The notes beneath the pieces were generated by a model. The model had not been told where the DNA came from and did not search any database. It saw nothing but the letters and a program-made list of their open reading frames with translations. The position numbers and the translations under genes were made by a program. Below, piece after piece: positions 1 to 11,050 of a DNA stretch of 64,000 nucleotides. The stretch's first letter is position 1. Each line of letters starts with the position of its first letter. The DNA comes from Branchinecta lynchi (lineage: Eukaryota > Arthropoda > Branchiopoda > Anostraca > Branchinectidae): contig JAKZAP010000019.1 of NCBI GenBank assembly GCA_023053575.1, forward strand, positions 4,278,001-4,342,000, written 5' to 3'.

Positions 1-469
1 TCCTTTTCTCGCATTTGTGAAAATCGAGAACGGGGAATGCCTCGCGATTCTGCAGAATAGAGATGGTGAATTCTCCATTGTCCTTCCGAATTGGTCAACA
101 GAGTGCGGATGTTCAATATGTATAAACAGATATACCGGGTTGTGGACGAGCTGATAAATTAGTGTTTTTGTCAAAAGCGAGAATGGAGAAGCCAGAGGGT
201 CAAAAACGGTAATTTGTACGAGAATCGAGGATTCAGAAGCGAGAACGGAGAATTCATATAAAAAACGCAACTATTGTAGGGAAGGAAGAAGGAGAAAGCG
301 CCAAGTGATAACAACGTAAGCCGAGGTGAGGCATAACTAAGAAGCCGATTGCACGTGAGTCAAGACAGCGCAACACATGACGGGTTAAATTCAAACTAAA
401 AGTGTTCCAACCAATCAGTGTATTTGGAAAAACCGCACAACGTTGGCCAACCCTTAGGATAACAAGACC
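1..469. other. No gene recognised
   Basis: I see no coding exon or RNA gene here. The sequence contains scattered repeats of a phrase like 'gagaacggagaatt', suggesting decayed low-complexity repeat. Confidence 0.5.
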
Positions 470-1760
470 AAAGGTTTCGATGGGATCCCAAAAATTCAAT
501 ATCTGATCCAGACAACCGGGTCTTGCCTTAGCCAGATCAAGTCATCGCCAGACTCCTTGAACATTTTTACAATTAAAATTCAGAAACAGATTAAGTCCAA
601 ATAGCTAATCACCTGAGAAAACCAAGTTCAGATATGGATTCAGCATGCGTGTTTACCCCTATAAGTCATATCTGTTTTGAAGAAAACTTCTTGCCACTTC
701 TGCCAATTGCCCGGTTCCGGCCGAACTCCAGAACTACTTGTCCGGCGAAAAAAGAAAGCTCAAAGACGAAATCAGGGTATCTTCTTTTCCCAGTAATGAA
801 CCTCTAATCAACTTCAAACAGAAATTTAGCTTATAAACAAATTTTCCGATTCCAGCCGGATTCCGGTCGAACTATATGTCCGGGTAAAATATGATTGTCA
901 TACAGGGACTCAGCATCTCTTCTTACCCCTAAATCGCTTACCTAATCAACTAGAAATAAAACTTTGACTTCCAACAGTTTTCCGGTTTTGGCCGGATTCC
1001 GGGCGAACTACATGTCCCGGTAGAAAATTATTTTCATATAAGTGTTCAGCATGTCTTCTTGCCCTAAATCGAACATCTAATCAACTCCAAATAAAACTTT
1101 TAAGTTTGACAAACTTTCCGGTTTGGGCCGGATTCCGGTCGAAATACTTGTTCGTCGAGAAAATAGTTTTCACCATCGTCTTCAGCATGTCTTCCTACCC
1201 CTAAATCGAACATCTAATAATTTCAAATAAAACTTTTACTTTCAACAAACTTTCCGGTTTGGGCCGGATTCCGGGCGAAATACTTGTCCGTCGAGAAAAT
1301 AGTTTTCACCATCGTCTTCAGCATGTCTTCCTACCCATAAATCGAACATCTAATCAACTTCAAATAAAACTTTTACTTTCAACAAACTTTCCGGTTTTGT
1401 CCGGATTCCGGTTGAACTACTTGTCCGATGACAAAATGGTTTTCACCATCGTGCTCGGCATGTCTTCTTACCTCATAATCGACTATCACATTAGCTGTTT
1501 CAAAATATTTTGTTTGCCCCTTAATTTGAATCCCCTCCCCCACCCCTAAATGTAGAGCTACAAAGCCCATCTACGAACTTGACTGGTCCGACGACCCAAC
1601 GAATCCTCACACCAAGTTTCATCAAAATATCTCATTCCCTTCGAGAGTTATCGTGCTTACAGACGGACGGACAGACGGACGGACGGACGGACAGACGGAC
1701 AACTTTTGCGATGTCATAGGTATCCCTCCACTTACGTTTTGGGATCCCAAAAAGCACCAG
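470..1760 (+). repeat. Repeat element with about 130-bp internal units (copy 1)
   Basis: The left end carries 'gatgggatcccaaaaa' near 480 and the right end 'ttttgggatcccaaaaag' near 1738, so the ends are short inverted copies of each other. Inside are at least six degenerate units, each with a core like 'ccggattccgggcgaact', at about 711, 841, 979, 1104, 1248 and 1387 (spacing roughly 125-145 bp). Near the right end is an (ACGG)n tract at 1660-1700. A second copy with the same left end, cores and ACGG tract lies at about 36165-38040. No intact protein is encoded. The family is unknown to me; the short terminal inversion suggests a non-autonomous DNA element. Confidence 0.6.
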
Positions 1761-2062
1761 TCTAGTGGGATAAATTCAGACATTACCCGTCATAAATGCA
1801 CTGGCTTGCTAGAACAAAATCGGTTGCCAACATCACACAAATAAATCTATTATTTGCTTCGTTAATGAATTCGCATGTCATCCAACTCGTCTCAGCGCTA
1901 CTTCGAGAGCTTTAACAGGCTGCCAATTTTAATCAATAAACAAACCAAGGAGGGAGGTTCCAAGCCGTAGTGACGGAATACATTTCACTTCGTAAAGTTT
2001 GTCAATCAGCGTCAACCTGTCGTACCTGCTTCCACGACATCCTTTGAAGGAGTTGGGCTATT

Positions 2063-2416
2063 TCGTTTGAAGGACCCCTCGCACTGTTTACTATTTTGAA
2101 ATACTTTAATACTTTAAAACTAAGCTCTGTTTTAAACAAATTACCCACGGCTTTGGCTGTCTTACATTTTGAAGGCCCGTTGACTTCCAAGAAAAGACAG
2201 GGAAAGATCTTAGATAACCTATTTTTCTGATGAACAAACCTCTCGCAAACAACCGTCGACAGCGTGATACGAACCGAAGGTAGCGAAATAGGCAGGTGAG
2301 AAAATCGTTAGGGGGGGGGGGATACCGTATGAAAGTCGGGTTTCCGGGGTTAAGAACAGATGGAGCGATCACAGATGTAGATGTAGCTTGCATTAGTACT
2401 GCAGATAAGACAGGTC
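2063..2416 (-). mobile_element. MITE family 'TTTAAAGGACC', copy A
   Basis: This is an inverted, diverged copy of the elements at 6957-7275 and 14681-15060. The ends carry 'ggtcctttaa' and 'gaaggacccctcgc', which are short terminal inverted repeats of the family. The interior shares the phrases for 'aaacagccaaagccgtgggt' and 'ttaaagtattaaagtatttc' read on the minus strand. It has no coding capacity. Confidence 0.6.
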
Positions 2417-2533
2417 CTTTAAGCTTTGTGTGAGGGTCTTTACGTCAAAGGAGAGGGCAAGTTTTGAGGCGTGTGGGTAGCCCTATAATTAGAGATGGGG
2501 TTCCAAATTAAGACGTGGACAGCCTCCTCAGAC

Positions 2534-2856
2534 GAGAGCAAAATAACACTAGGGAGTAGCGCCAAGACTTGACAACACTATAAACAGTTTCTCCGGATAA
2601 AGATTAAAGTTAACTGCAGTATTTGCTACTCAGATTCATCTTATCTCTATTTGGTATTTATCTTATCTGCGTAGAGATAATAGTAATCTGAGTAGCAAAC
2701 ACTGCAGTTAATTTTAATCTTTATACGGATAACTTTTTACAGTGAAGATAGACACACAGCAGGCGTAGCCTAATGGGCGGCGTTATGAGTATGGCCCGTT
2801 TTCAAAGCATGGGAAGCATAGGTCTTGCAGCTACTCCCTAGTGTTATTTTGCTGTG
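2534..2856 (+). mobile_element. hAT-like MITE with a nested MITE
   Basis: The terminal inverted repeats are 'gagagcaaaataacactagg' at the left and its complement at the right (ends 'cctagtgttattttgctgtg'). The 8-bp direct repeat 'cctcagac' flanks it at 2526-2533 and 2857-2864, as expected of the hAT superfamily. It belongs to the same family as 41260-41540, 57249-57599 and 57608-57952. A second MITE is inserted in it at 2576-2744. It encodes no protein. Confidence 0.8.
2576..2744. mobile_element. 158-bp-type palindromic MITE, copy 1
   Basis: It has the family ends 'cactataaacagtttctccg' and '...ctttttacagtg' and an internal palindrome around 'gcagtatttgctactcagat'. Flanking dinucleotides are AA on both sides. 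It sits inside the hAT-like MITE at 2534-2856, so it is the younger insertion. Confidence 0.75.
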
Positions 2857-3372
2857 CCTCAGACTGTCGACTCAGAGATAAAGAGACATGTTTAATCCAC
2901 GTTTTCTGAACTTTGTTTTCGAGCTGGAAACGAAGCTTCACCCGGAATCGAGAAATTGAGAAGTAAAATTTGTTCGATTTTACGTTTCCATATCGATATT
3001 TTAGTTATGCTGGATTATTCATAATAGTTAGAAACTGTGCAGATATCGTTTTCGATATCGATATTTGGTCCGATATTCATAACCCGAGGTCGTATGGACG
3101 GCCGGATGCACGCAAAACCGGAATTTCGGCATTGCTTGTAATTCCTTCATCATCGTTTAGTGCCGAAAATGGGGAAAGCATGTTTAACCGATTTATGTAA
3201 TTTATTTTCCTTCTTAGTTAATACTTCAAATGGTGATCCAGGGAGAACCTTAAAATTCCATAATATGCATCGTCTCGATCAGGTGTTGCAGTTCCGATCT
3301 AGGGCAAAGAGGAAACAGAAAACTGACATTCCACACGGAGATGCTCCAAATGTGACATTCGTGGGTCCAAAC

Positions 3373-4579
3373 CAGTGTTGGGAAGTACTTCAAGTACTTA
3401 TACTTAAGTACATTGTTCCTGGAGTGCTTAATACTTAAGTAAAATAAATAGGTACTTGAAGCTCTCAAGAACCAATAAATTCTTAAGTACTTTCAAGTAC
3501 TTTCCAAGTACATTCCGATTCGATCGAATGATTTTTTTTAACAGAAAAGGGTTTTTAAGAAAAGGGCATTTCAAGACTTAAAAGTAGTTCGATTTCGGGA
3601 TTGGCAAAAATGCTAAAAGCATATTCGCAGTACCAGCATCTCCACCACAAGACAAATCATTAGTCTTAAGCAAGGCACACTTCTTTGAATGTTTCTTGAC
3701 GTAGAACAGTGCAGTTCGGACTAAATAGAAAAAGAAGAAAACACCCGTTGAGGACTTCCTAGAAGCCAGTAATTAGTTACTTTGGTAGACTGTCAGATGA
3801 CTTTCGTGAACTGGATACAAGTGGCACTGTTCAAACTAACAAACGTTCAAAGAAGCGTAGCTCTAATGTCTTTGGTGGTATTTAATTATTACTTTGAACT
3901 GCCGAATGCCTTTATTTATATAACTTTCTTTTATTTTTCATTATACGACTGAATATGACTGAGCTAGAAATAGTGGTAGTAGAGTTGTACTTACTGAAGT
4001 ACAAGTTCTGTACTTAAAACTCAAGTACACTTAAAGGACCCCTCTTGCTTATTCTGCTTTTTGCTATATACTTAGCTACCATATGGATATATAAGCTTCT
4101 ACAATCTCCACCTTTCTCCACTGTTTCGTTTTGTAACTACGGATTTTAGCGCTTTTTCGGCCTTTCCGAGTTTTCTCGTCACCCAAGGAAAAGTCTGTTG
4201 GAATCTTCAACGTCCGTTGACAGCTCTTTCACACATAAGGATGCGATAATCTTCTGTTTATTACTTCTTTTAATTGCTTAGTTTTCCCACTTTTTCACCA
4301 AGTCACGTTCAGTTCAAATCTTTTGCGCCCAGCCGCCGTGTCGGAGAGCAGGAAGGCTGGATATAGTCGACAAGCGCTAACAAGAGCATCGCTGGTTTTA
4401 GGTGGAAAATAATGGTATTTCTAAAAAGGTTCTAATGATTCATTTCATAGGGAAAATGTCATTTTTAGTAAGAGTTGTCCTTTAAGTACAATTGTGGTCT
4501 GGTGCAATACTTGATACTTAAAAAAACTTGGAAATACTTAATACCTAAGTACAAATCTGAAGTACTTGTTACAACGCTG
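3373..4579. mobile_element. Non-autonomous hAT-like element, 1.2 kb
   Basis: The ends are 'cagtgttgggaagtactt' and '...acttgttacaacgctg', which are imperfect inverted repeats of the kind seen at hAT termini. The 8-bp sequence 'gtccaaac' occurs immediately outside both ends (3365-3372 and 4580-4587), a hAT-length target-site duplication. Both subterminal regions are full of 'aagtactt' and 'cttaagta' motifs, which could be transposase binding repeats. No transposase ORF is present, so it is a deletion derivative. Confidence 0.82.
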
Positions 4580-5253
4580 GTCCAAACCCCAGCCGGTGGG
4601 GATTGTCGGGGGTGGGGAGCCTATAAATGGCGTTTTACGCGAAGGGGATAGTTGAATGACACTTTGGCAGTACAGAGGTAGTATGCTGATGTGCGTCCTG
4701 GATCTGATTTTGGTGCTGGGAAGTTAGCGTAACCGGTATTTAATTTCCAGCAGGAATGGATGATCCAAATAGAGCTAAATCTGATGGGTGGTACGAGTAC
4801 TTATAAGCCTCATTTACCTTCTTTCAGTATTTACATAACAAGTGCTATTTCAGCTCAAAGCCCCTGTTTGTAGTGTCTCTAATTGGGTTTACCTCCTAAG
4901 TTTTGATGACACGCCCACCTGGGTCATTTGTATGTTCAAGGCCCAATACTGTACCATACGCAATCGAAAGCTTCGGCCAATATACTGTGAATTTGTTTTA
5001 ACAAACAAATAACCGTTAGTAGTGAGGTAGTGAGTGGATAACTGAGAGAATGAAAGAGAAAAGTTTCCAGGCTATTCGAATATTTCGAAGGTTCCTCCGG
5101 ATAGCGCTAGCAAACAGGGAAAATTGTATATCCCTGTAAATTTAGATATTGGCAGTGTTCTTGTTGTTATATGTTTGTTGCTGTGGTGCGAGGGGCCTTG
5201 TTGGCTTTTATTCACTAAATATATATCTATCTATCTACCATCGTCAACCCCAG

Positions 5254-5401
5254 ATGGTAAAGACCAGCAGAACTCGGCTGATTCCGAGTCGGTAGACCCT
5301 CAACAGCAAAAATCACGGACGAGATATAATTTCGACAGATTGGAATTAATGCCACGACGAAGTTCCGTTGGCCCATCATACCGAGAGGGGAAAGTTTTTA
5401 T
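5254..5401 (+). CDS. Possible internal exon, unknown protein
   Basis: An open frame reads DGKDQQNSADSESVDPQQ, then TRYNFDRLELMPRRSS and GPSYREGKVF, a hydrophilic Ser/Gln/Arg-rich sequence unlike the surrounding repeats. The left boundary is a good acceptor (pyrimidine-rich, 'ccccag' at 5248-5253) and the right boundary a strong donor ('gtgagc' from 5402). The length is 148 bp, entering at phase 1 and leaving at phase 2. No start codon lies in the exon proper. A small ATG-led piece at about 4759 (MDDPNRAKSD) also follows a good acceptor, but I could not join the two in frame. The protein is not recognised; it may be chance. Confidence 0.3.
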
Positions 5402-6060
5402 GTGAGCGAGCACAAGATTCCGGGAATAACAGAAAAGCTGATTTAGCGGAAGCGAACTCACCCCCCCCCCCCCCCCCCACGATCTACACGGAGATAAGCT
5501 TCGCTGATGACCTAACCGCAGTCCCTAAAAAGCAGTCGGAGGTTAGTTTCCGTTGTTTCTTATTCAGCCACGTGGGAAGCTTAAACCTCGAAAAAAAAGG
5601 AACTGCGAGGAAAAATAATTCAAACACGCGCTAAGAGCTCACGTCTCATTTTGTATGGGAAACCGGTGCAAGGAAGTAAACTAGGACGCCACAAACTCGT
5701 CACCTCAACTCCCTCAGAATCGCCGGATGCAGCTCGTACATTCTGAATGTCTAGGACATCTGCTCATACCACCGATAAAAATTTCACTCGGTCGTACCAC
5801 CAATTTTAATTACAATTCAGTTTGTTTATCCATAGATATATTTTACAAAAAAAAAGGGCTGGACCTGTCATTACAGTTAAAAAAAAGACCAAGGGATTTA
5901 TTTACAAATGTAAGCTATGGTTTATCCATACAACTTACAAATACGAATGCGAATTGAAATAACAAAGCTTAAAAAACAATTACAAACAAAAGTTCATCAT
6001 AAGTGAATCCCATCCGTATTGACAACTGTAATTATGGGGGATATCCAGTACAATTTGCAG
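5402..6060. other. Intergenic sequence, poly-C tract
   Basis: No gene is seen. There is a poly-C tract at about 5460-5479 and A-rich runs. Open frames here look accidental. Confidence 0.5.
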
Positions 6061-6850
6061 TGAGTTCGGATCCGGCCCGGATTTCAGATGGCCGATCTAG
6101 GGCATAAGGCCTTTGTCTCGCGAAAATTTCAATCTAATCCCTATAGCCTGCTGATTTGGTCTCAACACTTGTAAACATTTTTCCCAACCCCCTTCGAACT
6201 CTTTACACCGAGCTCGAATCCAACTAATATTTCGAAATGGCAGATCTACGGCACGTGATGTAAGTACCGTCTCAACTTCATCCCAATCCCTCGATCCATT
6301 GGTCATACGCGTGTCACAATTTCAGAATTACTAAGACTCTTCTCCTCGAACTCCCCCCACCGTTGCCGGGTGGGGTTCGAACAGATTCATTAGATGTGAT
6401 AAATATCACATCTACGGATTCTTCTCCTACCATCCGTCAAGTTCCACTCGAATCAGATAACCCGTTCGCAACCTAGTGTCAATATCCCGGATGCATACAA
6501 AAAGCAAAAAGACGGACAGACTTTACGTTCACTAAATGGTACTTGCAGTGGAGTATTAAAAGCACAATTCGTTATCTGGTCCTCCCACCCAACACATTTC
6601 ACTCAATCCGAACGGAAATCGCATATTCGGGAAATAGTGGATACCTGCTTAGAACTCCGCCCATCGAGCTCGTGTCCAGGCCCGGACCTCAAAATGGCAA
6701 GTCTAGGGCACACAACCTTTGTACCATCTGTAAGCTTTGTCCCAATCGCTCAACCCGTTTGGTCCCTAAGCAATGCGCCCTCCTCAGTGATGACACTTCA
6801 ATCAAATCGGAGCAACACCCCCCACGTGGCCAGTTGCGATTCTGACACAT
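6060..6850 (+). repeat. Poly-C-tract repeat family, fragment
   Basis: Several units carry the family phrases 'ggatccggcccgga', 'atggccgatctagggca', 'ccaagtttc'-like segments and C-rich stretches. It is related to the regions at 9010-9380, 15780-17240, 26100-26850, 30150-30440 and 41850-42780. It is non-coding and diverged. Confidence 0.55.
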
Positions 6851-6869
6851 AAATGGCGATGAATGGCGA

Positions 6870-6950
6870 CTTTCTTCATTTACTCCGCTTTCTGAAAACG
6901 GTGGGTTTTAAATAAATTACTTACTTACTTATTACTTATATCGTATTTCA
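6870..6950 (+). repeat. SINE/LINE 3' end with (TTAC)n tail
   Basis: It reads 'tttactccgctttctgaaaa', then 'cggtgggttttaaataaa' and ends in a (TTAC)n microsatellite. The same 3' end appears inverted at 17463-17535, 44350-44420, 44850-44920 and 54075-54140. A fixed 3' end with a tetranucleotide tail is typical of non-LTR or SINE elements. Confidence 0.6.
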
Positions 6951-6956
6951 CTCACT

Positions 6957-7275
6957 TTAAAGGAACCCAATTCGTACGGTACTTTCTAACCCCTCTAACA
7001 AAACAAGGATGATTCTCTCACTTGCCGTGTTTTGTTACCTTCGATATGAATCATGCTGTGACGGTTGTCTGCGATAATTTATTCCACCAGAAAAACCGGT
7101 TATGTAAATTCATTCCCTGTTTTCACTACAAGTGAACGGGTCTCGTAAAAGGCTTAAAACAGCCAAAACCGTGGGTTATTTGTTGAAAGCACAGCATAGT
7201 TTTAAAGTATCTAAATATTTTAAAATACTGTAAGTTGAAGAGTAAATAATGCGAGAAGTCCTTTAAAAAAGGACA
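6957..7275 (+). mobile_element. MITE family 'TTTAAAGGACC', copy B
   Basis: It shares long stretches with 14681-15060, including 'ttctcacttgccgtgtttt', 'ggttgtctgcgataa', 'gcttaaaacagccaaaaccg' and 'tattttaaaatactgtaag'. It ends near 'gaagtcctttaaaaaaggac'. It is non-coding. Confidence 0.65.
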
Positions 7276-7390
7276 TCAATCACGATCAGGCACTGTCAGA
7301 GTTGAGAATTTCGAGCTTCTTCAACCGAAGACAAATATTGAAGTTTGAAAGCTGTTGAAGAACGAGAAATATTGATCCTTGCTCCCACTG

Positions 7391-7546
7391 CACTGTAAAA
7401 AGTTTCTCCGAATAAGGATGCAGTATTTGCTACTGGGGTCTTATCTCTATTGGGATAAGATTAATCCGAATTAGGGGTAAGCTTATCACAATAAAGATCA
7501 AATTAATCCCAGTAGCAAATACTGCAAGATTTTTTCTTTTACAGTG
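7391..7546. mobile_element. 158-bp-type palindromic MITE, copy 2
   Basis: The ends are 'cactgtaaaaagtttctccg' and '...ttcttttacagtg'. The interior is a near-palindrome with 'gatcaaattaatcccagtag' and GATAAG motifs on both strands. TG flanks both ends. It belongs with the copies at 2576, 12059, 39369 and 49482. Confidence 0.8.
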
Positions 7547-7677
7547 TGATGCCCCGAAACATAGCCCAACAAGACAACAAAATAAACTAGTACACGTCAC
7601 AAGGACGACCCTCAAGGCTTATGAACTCTGCACTGCCCTTTTCTGCCGAGGTTGAACAATTGTAATGACCAGCGAAC

Positions 7678-7990
7678 TCATCTTATTCGGGCAAATTACT
7701 TTCAAATACCACTGTAGAAAAAAAATTTAATTAAATCTCAGGGCTAGTTTTTTTTCCCTACAGTGGTATTTGACAGTAACTTGCCCGAATGAGATATTTA
7801 TAGTCGGTAGAAGCTTCAATTATTTATTACAGGTTTGTTTGCTTCCCCGACGTTGACCCTGAGATTTAAAGCCTGACGAGGACCCTTGCCAAGAAGGGCC
7901 GAAATATCGTTGATGAAGCATCGTAGCTGACGTACCCGTTGTATAAATTATTTGAATATATGTTTCAAAGTCAGTTCGGGCTCAAGGAAT
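7678..7990 (+). repeat. Penelope-like 3' end with palindromic leader
   Basis: A palindrome at 7678-7797 pairs 'ttcgggcaaattactttcaa' with a downstream complement around 'acagtaacttgcccgaat'. It is followed by a segment containing 'gacccttgccaagaagggcc' and GAAATATC. The downstream segment recurs at 13401-13643, partly at 14165-14400, and in decayed form at 49300-49410. The phrase resembles the widespread 3' ends of Penelope-like and some LINE elements. No reverse transcriptase frame is present here. Confidence 0.5.
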
Positions 7991-8441
7991 ATTTATTAAC
8001 AAATGTCAATAAAACAGCAGACCATCTGGTTGTGAGAAGCTTTCTCAGAAGCCAGGACCACTGAGAACCGGCCTGCTAACACGCCTTTCACCGTATAAAA
8101 CGTCTCAGTACAGAAAAAAATTAATCCCGGCTCGTCGTCAAGTTCGCTGTTCCAAGAAACAGCAAAATCTCGAGAATCTCCAGGCGTAAAAAATAAAATC
8201 CGACAAGAATCGCTCACTCATACGTTTTGGCAAGAGAAAACCAACAGCGAAATTCCCCAAGCGCTTAAGCAAAACTGCGAGCCACAGTTTCGGAAACTGA
8301 TTGATACACGTTCCCTCAACGGGGTGTAGTTAGTGTTCCGGAATAACGACCGGGCAAAAACTGAAAACTCGCGCTCCAGAAAAATGGACGGCTGACATTC
8401 CAGTTGCAGTTGCCGCTCGGCAACAACACGCCGCCTCGCTA

Positions 8442-8528
8442 ATGTCTGGAACAAGAGGCAGAAAAACGAGGGCCGCTTCCGGGGGTGATCGACAAGGAAG
8501 AAGGTTGAGAGGAAGTCCCTATACGAGT
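8442..8528 (+). CDS. Possible first coding exon, unknown protein
   Basis: An ATG after a GC-richer, non-repetitive stretch opens a frame reading MSGTRGRKTRAASGGDRQ then GRRLRGSPYTS, a basic Arg/Gly-rich N-terminus. The frame closes soon after unless a donor near 8529 ('gtgcaagg') is used. The surrounding 8.0-8.9 kb lacks the repeats seen elsewhere, which would suit a promoter and 5' exon of a plus-strand gene. No downstream exon was identified. It may be chance. Confidence 0.25.
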
Positions 8529-9009
8529 GTGCAAGGATAAGAGGACAGCTTCGGTGGAACCTTGCACGGGCTCGAACACCGCAGAAAGACAATTTTGAGT
8601 TCACAGAGACAATCAGGTGCGAAACTTCTTTTTCTTGTAATTTTGCAGCAGCTGTGAAGTCGCAGCAAGGTTCACACGCGACGATTCAGCTGCAAAAGGT
8701 GACAAATAATCCAAGTCAAAAGCTTGCAATGGGGAAGAGCCTTGTCCAATCTGACAGATAATATCAGCTTTTTCAGTTCTTTTGTGTCTGTATCCATTTG
8801 TCGTATTTTCTGGCGCGAAATTTGTATATATAGTTGAAATTCTCCAACTACAGCGATTCTCCAAAAAATCGCACCATTGTGTGAATATTCGCGTCAGTGT
8901 GGACCCACTGGAATACTGAGAACGGGACTCAGTTCAGTATTTTCACAATATGAAGTAAGAAGACAATTTATGAACACCCAATTTGTTACTGATCGAGATT
9001 AGTCGACCC

Positions 9010-9380
9010 CCCCCCCCCCCATCTCGATAGTACATGAGAAGGGAGCTCAAACAGACTGTTCTCGATGTCTTCCCAAATAAATGTCTCCGGATCCGGTCTG
9101 GATTTGCAAATACATCATCTAGGGCCTAGAATCCATCTGCCCGCAAAGTTCAACTCCCCTCACAGTACCCGGACACAGTCCGGACCCGAACATCTGCTCT
9201 TGTTCAACTATCTAGTTACAACAAGATCTCGGATAGCTCGAAAGTTGTCCATGCCAGAATTTCCGGATTCCCCCTCCCTCCTGGATGGTCGGATCCGGGA
9301 AGTGAAAAACCCCTAGTCCATGTGGAAGTACCCTGAATCGCGGTCAGCAGACCGACCGATCGAAAAAGAGATATACCTAT
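9010..9380 (+). repeat. Poly-C-tract repeat family, fragment
   Basis: It begins with a C run at 9008-9020, then 'ggatccggtctggattt', 'catctagggcctagaatc' and 'tggatggtcggatccggga', and ends with 'gcagaccgaccgatcg'. It is a short, diverged representative of the family best preserved at 15780-17240. Confidence 0.55.
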
Positions 9381-9860
9381 AAACTAGAGTCGCCGGAACG
9401 CTACAAGCCGACTTTTCCCCAGTACCGATTCACGATTATATCGAAATAAGCAACACAAAGGCATCCTTTTAACTGAAAAAGCAAGCTTACTTTATATCTT
9501 GGATTTGAACACACTGAATTATTTTGAATCTAGGAATTTGTTTATTTTTTCATCTTGAGCTCTAGTAGTGAGGTTCACAAAGTTCACTGCTGGCTGGAAA
9601 AGACAAAATGCAGAATATTTGAATTTTAATAAAAAGCGTGCAATTTTAATGGGTAATTAAGGGAAGCTCGCAAATATTCAATCCCAGACTGTCCGGTCAC
9701 TTCTCAACAAAGCCCGCTACTGCATGTGACCCAAAACAGATTTATTTTCCGGCAATCGTTTACTGTTGTTGTTGCTAACTATTTCAGGCACAGATAGAGG
9801 TTTATTTCATTCCATGAAAATCGATTATAGCAACCAAGTAACGCATTTTCATAGGATCTA
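9381..9860. other. No gene recognised
   Basis: No supported feature. From about 9793 the sequence matches the flank of the TTAA site near 31010-31065, so this part is itself an older repeat. Confidence 0.45.
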
Positions 9861-9873
9861 CAAGCCTATTTAA

Positions 9874-10314
9874 GGGACACCTGAACAATAAAACCATACG
9901 TGAACACACCATGGAGAATGCATTTACAGACATGGTCACGGAGAGAATTCTTCTCCTGAGCGTGACGTTTTCAAAATAGAGATGTTCGTTTCTGGTGGTT
10001 TGCACATGCAGACTCCCAAGACAAAAAGCGCAATTCATTCAAATCTTGTACAGCACTGGCCGGATCGTATTGGAATTTCTTCTAGATATACGTTTGGGCT
10101 TAACTGGTTAAAAAACATTCCGGAAGAAGGGTTGATTGGAGACATGTGTTCATTTCTAAAATCGTTCGGTACTGAAATAAGGACAGATGCATAATGGAGC
10201 AAAAATCATAGCTTGGGAACACTATTTCGTATTTGGATTGGGTTCTCTGCAGGCAATGTAAACGGAAGTCATACAGATAGGGATGATACTTGGTACTCTT
10301 CATTCAGGTGTCCT
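9874..10314 (+). mobile_element. TTAA-flanked element, 441 bp, copy 1
   Basis: The terminal inverted repeats are 'gggacacctgaacaat' and 'cattcaggtgtcct'. TTAA precedes the left end (9870-9873); the right flank reads TTCA. It has the same length (441 bp) as 35443-35883 and aligns along its whole length. The older host repeat around it has an unoccupied relative near 31010-31090, where the corresponding site reads 'ccaatttaattgaataa'. TTAA duplications are typical of piggyBac-type transposition, but the termini are not a classical piggyBac sequence. The interior frame is interrupted. Confidence 0.75.
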
Positions 10315-10766
10315 TCAAGTAAACAAGTGATGGGTAATAGTGTCGTAATCCAGCCTACTCAGTTAAAACTGACGCCTTCGCGAATACGCAAGATCGATCC
10401 GAACACATAACATCCTAGCCTAAACAAATTCACGCCATTAGTTTTCTGACTCAGCGGATTGCAGCTTGATGGAATGTCTTTTCCGGCAACCTTTCATTGG
10501 CTTTTGAACTGGTTAGTCTGCCAATATCTCAGAGCCAAGTCGGGACCGTCACAAAACGCGCAACCAGGACCACACAAGATTATATACATCACGAACTGTG
10601 ATGACCTCATCCCAGTCCCACCCAACAGGTGAAATGAACAATCGGAAAGTGACGACCAGTCATTAGCCTTATCCTGGCTGTCGCCTTAAATTGTTAAACC
10701 CTACAGCCAGAGACCAGCTTGGTCAGTTCAAGAACGTATTTCTCCATCATTCCCGTATCACTCCTA

Positions 10767-11050
10767 GAGCGTGTTCCACCATACTTACCTTAGTTGCTAC
10801 GCACGACGTCACGAATCTGGCTTTTTGTCGTCAAGGCTGGAACGATTTTTCTATTTTCGAGCAAGATATCATGCAACGGGCTAATCCGAACAATCACGTT
10901 ACAGAGATGCGTAGTTACTACGCTCCCGAGCATGGTAAGCAAATAGTTACTATTTCGAGAAGGTTGGAACGGTCAGCGTAGAACTTTTTACAATTTTGGA
11001 ACGAAAAGAGTAACTAATAGTTACTATTGATAGAAGGGTGGAACACGCTC
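10767..11050. mobile_element. MITE 'GAGCGTGTTCCACC', copy 1
   Basis: The terminal inverted repeats are 'gagcgtgttccaccatactt' and '...agggtggaacacgctc'. Related copies at 49411-49841 and 60483-61095 both contain later insertions, for which this copy shows the empty arrangement around 'ggttggaacggtcagcgtag'. Confidence 0.75.

Noticed and set aside
1653..1844. ORF encoding TDGRTDGRTDG repeats
   Set aside because: It is the translated (ACGG)n microsatellite of a repeat element.
8218..8604. 128-codon minus-strand ORF
   Set aside because: No recognisable domain or splice support; it runs opposite to the more convincing ATG frame at 8442.
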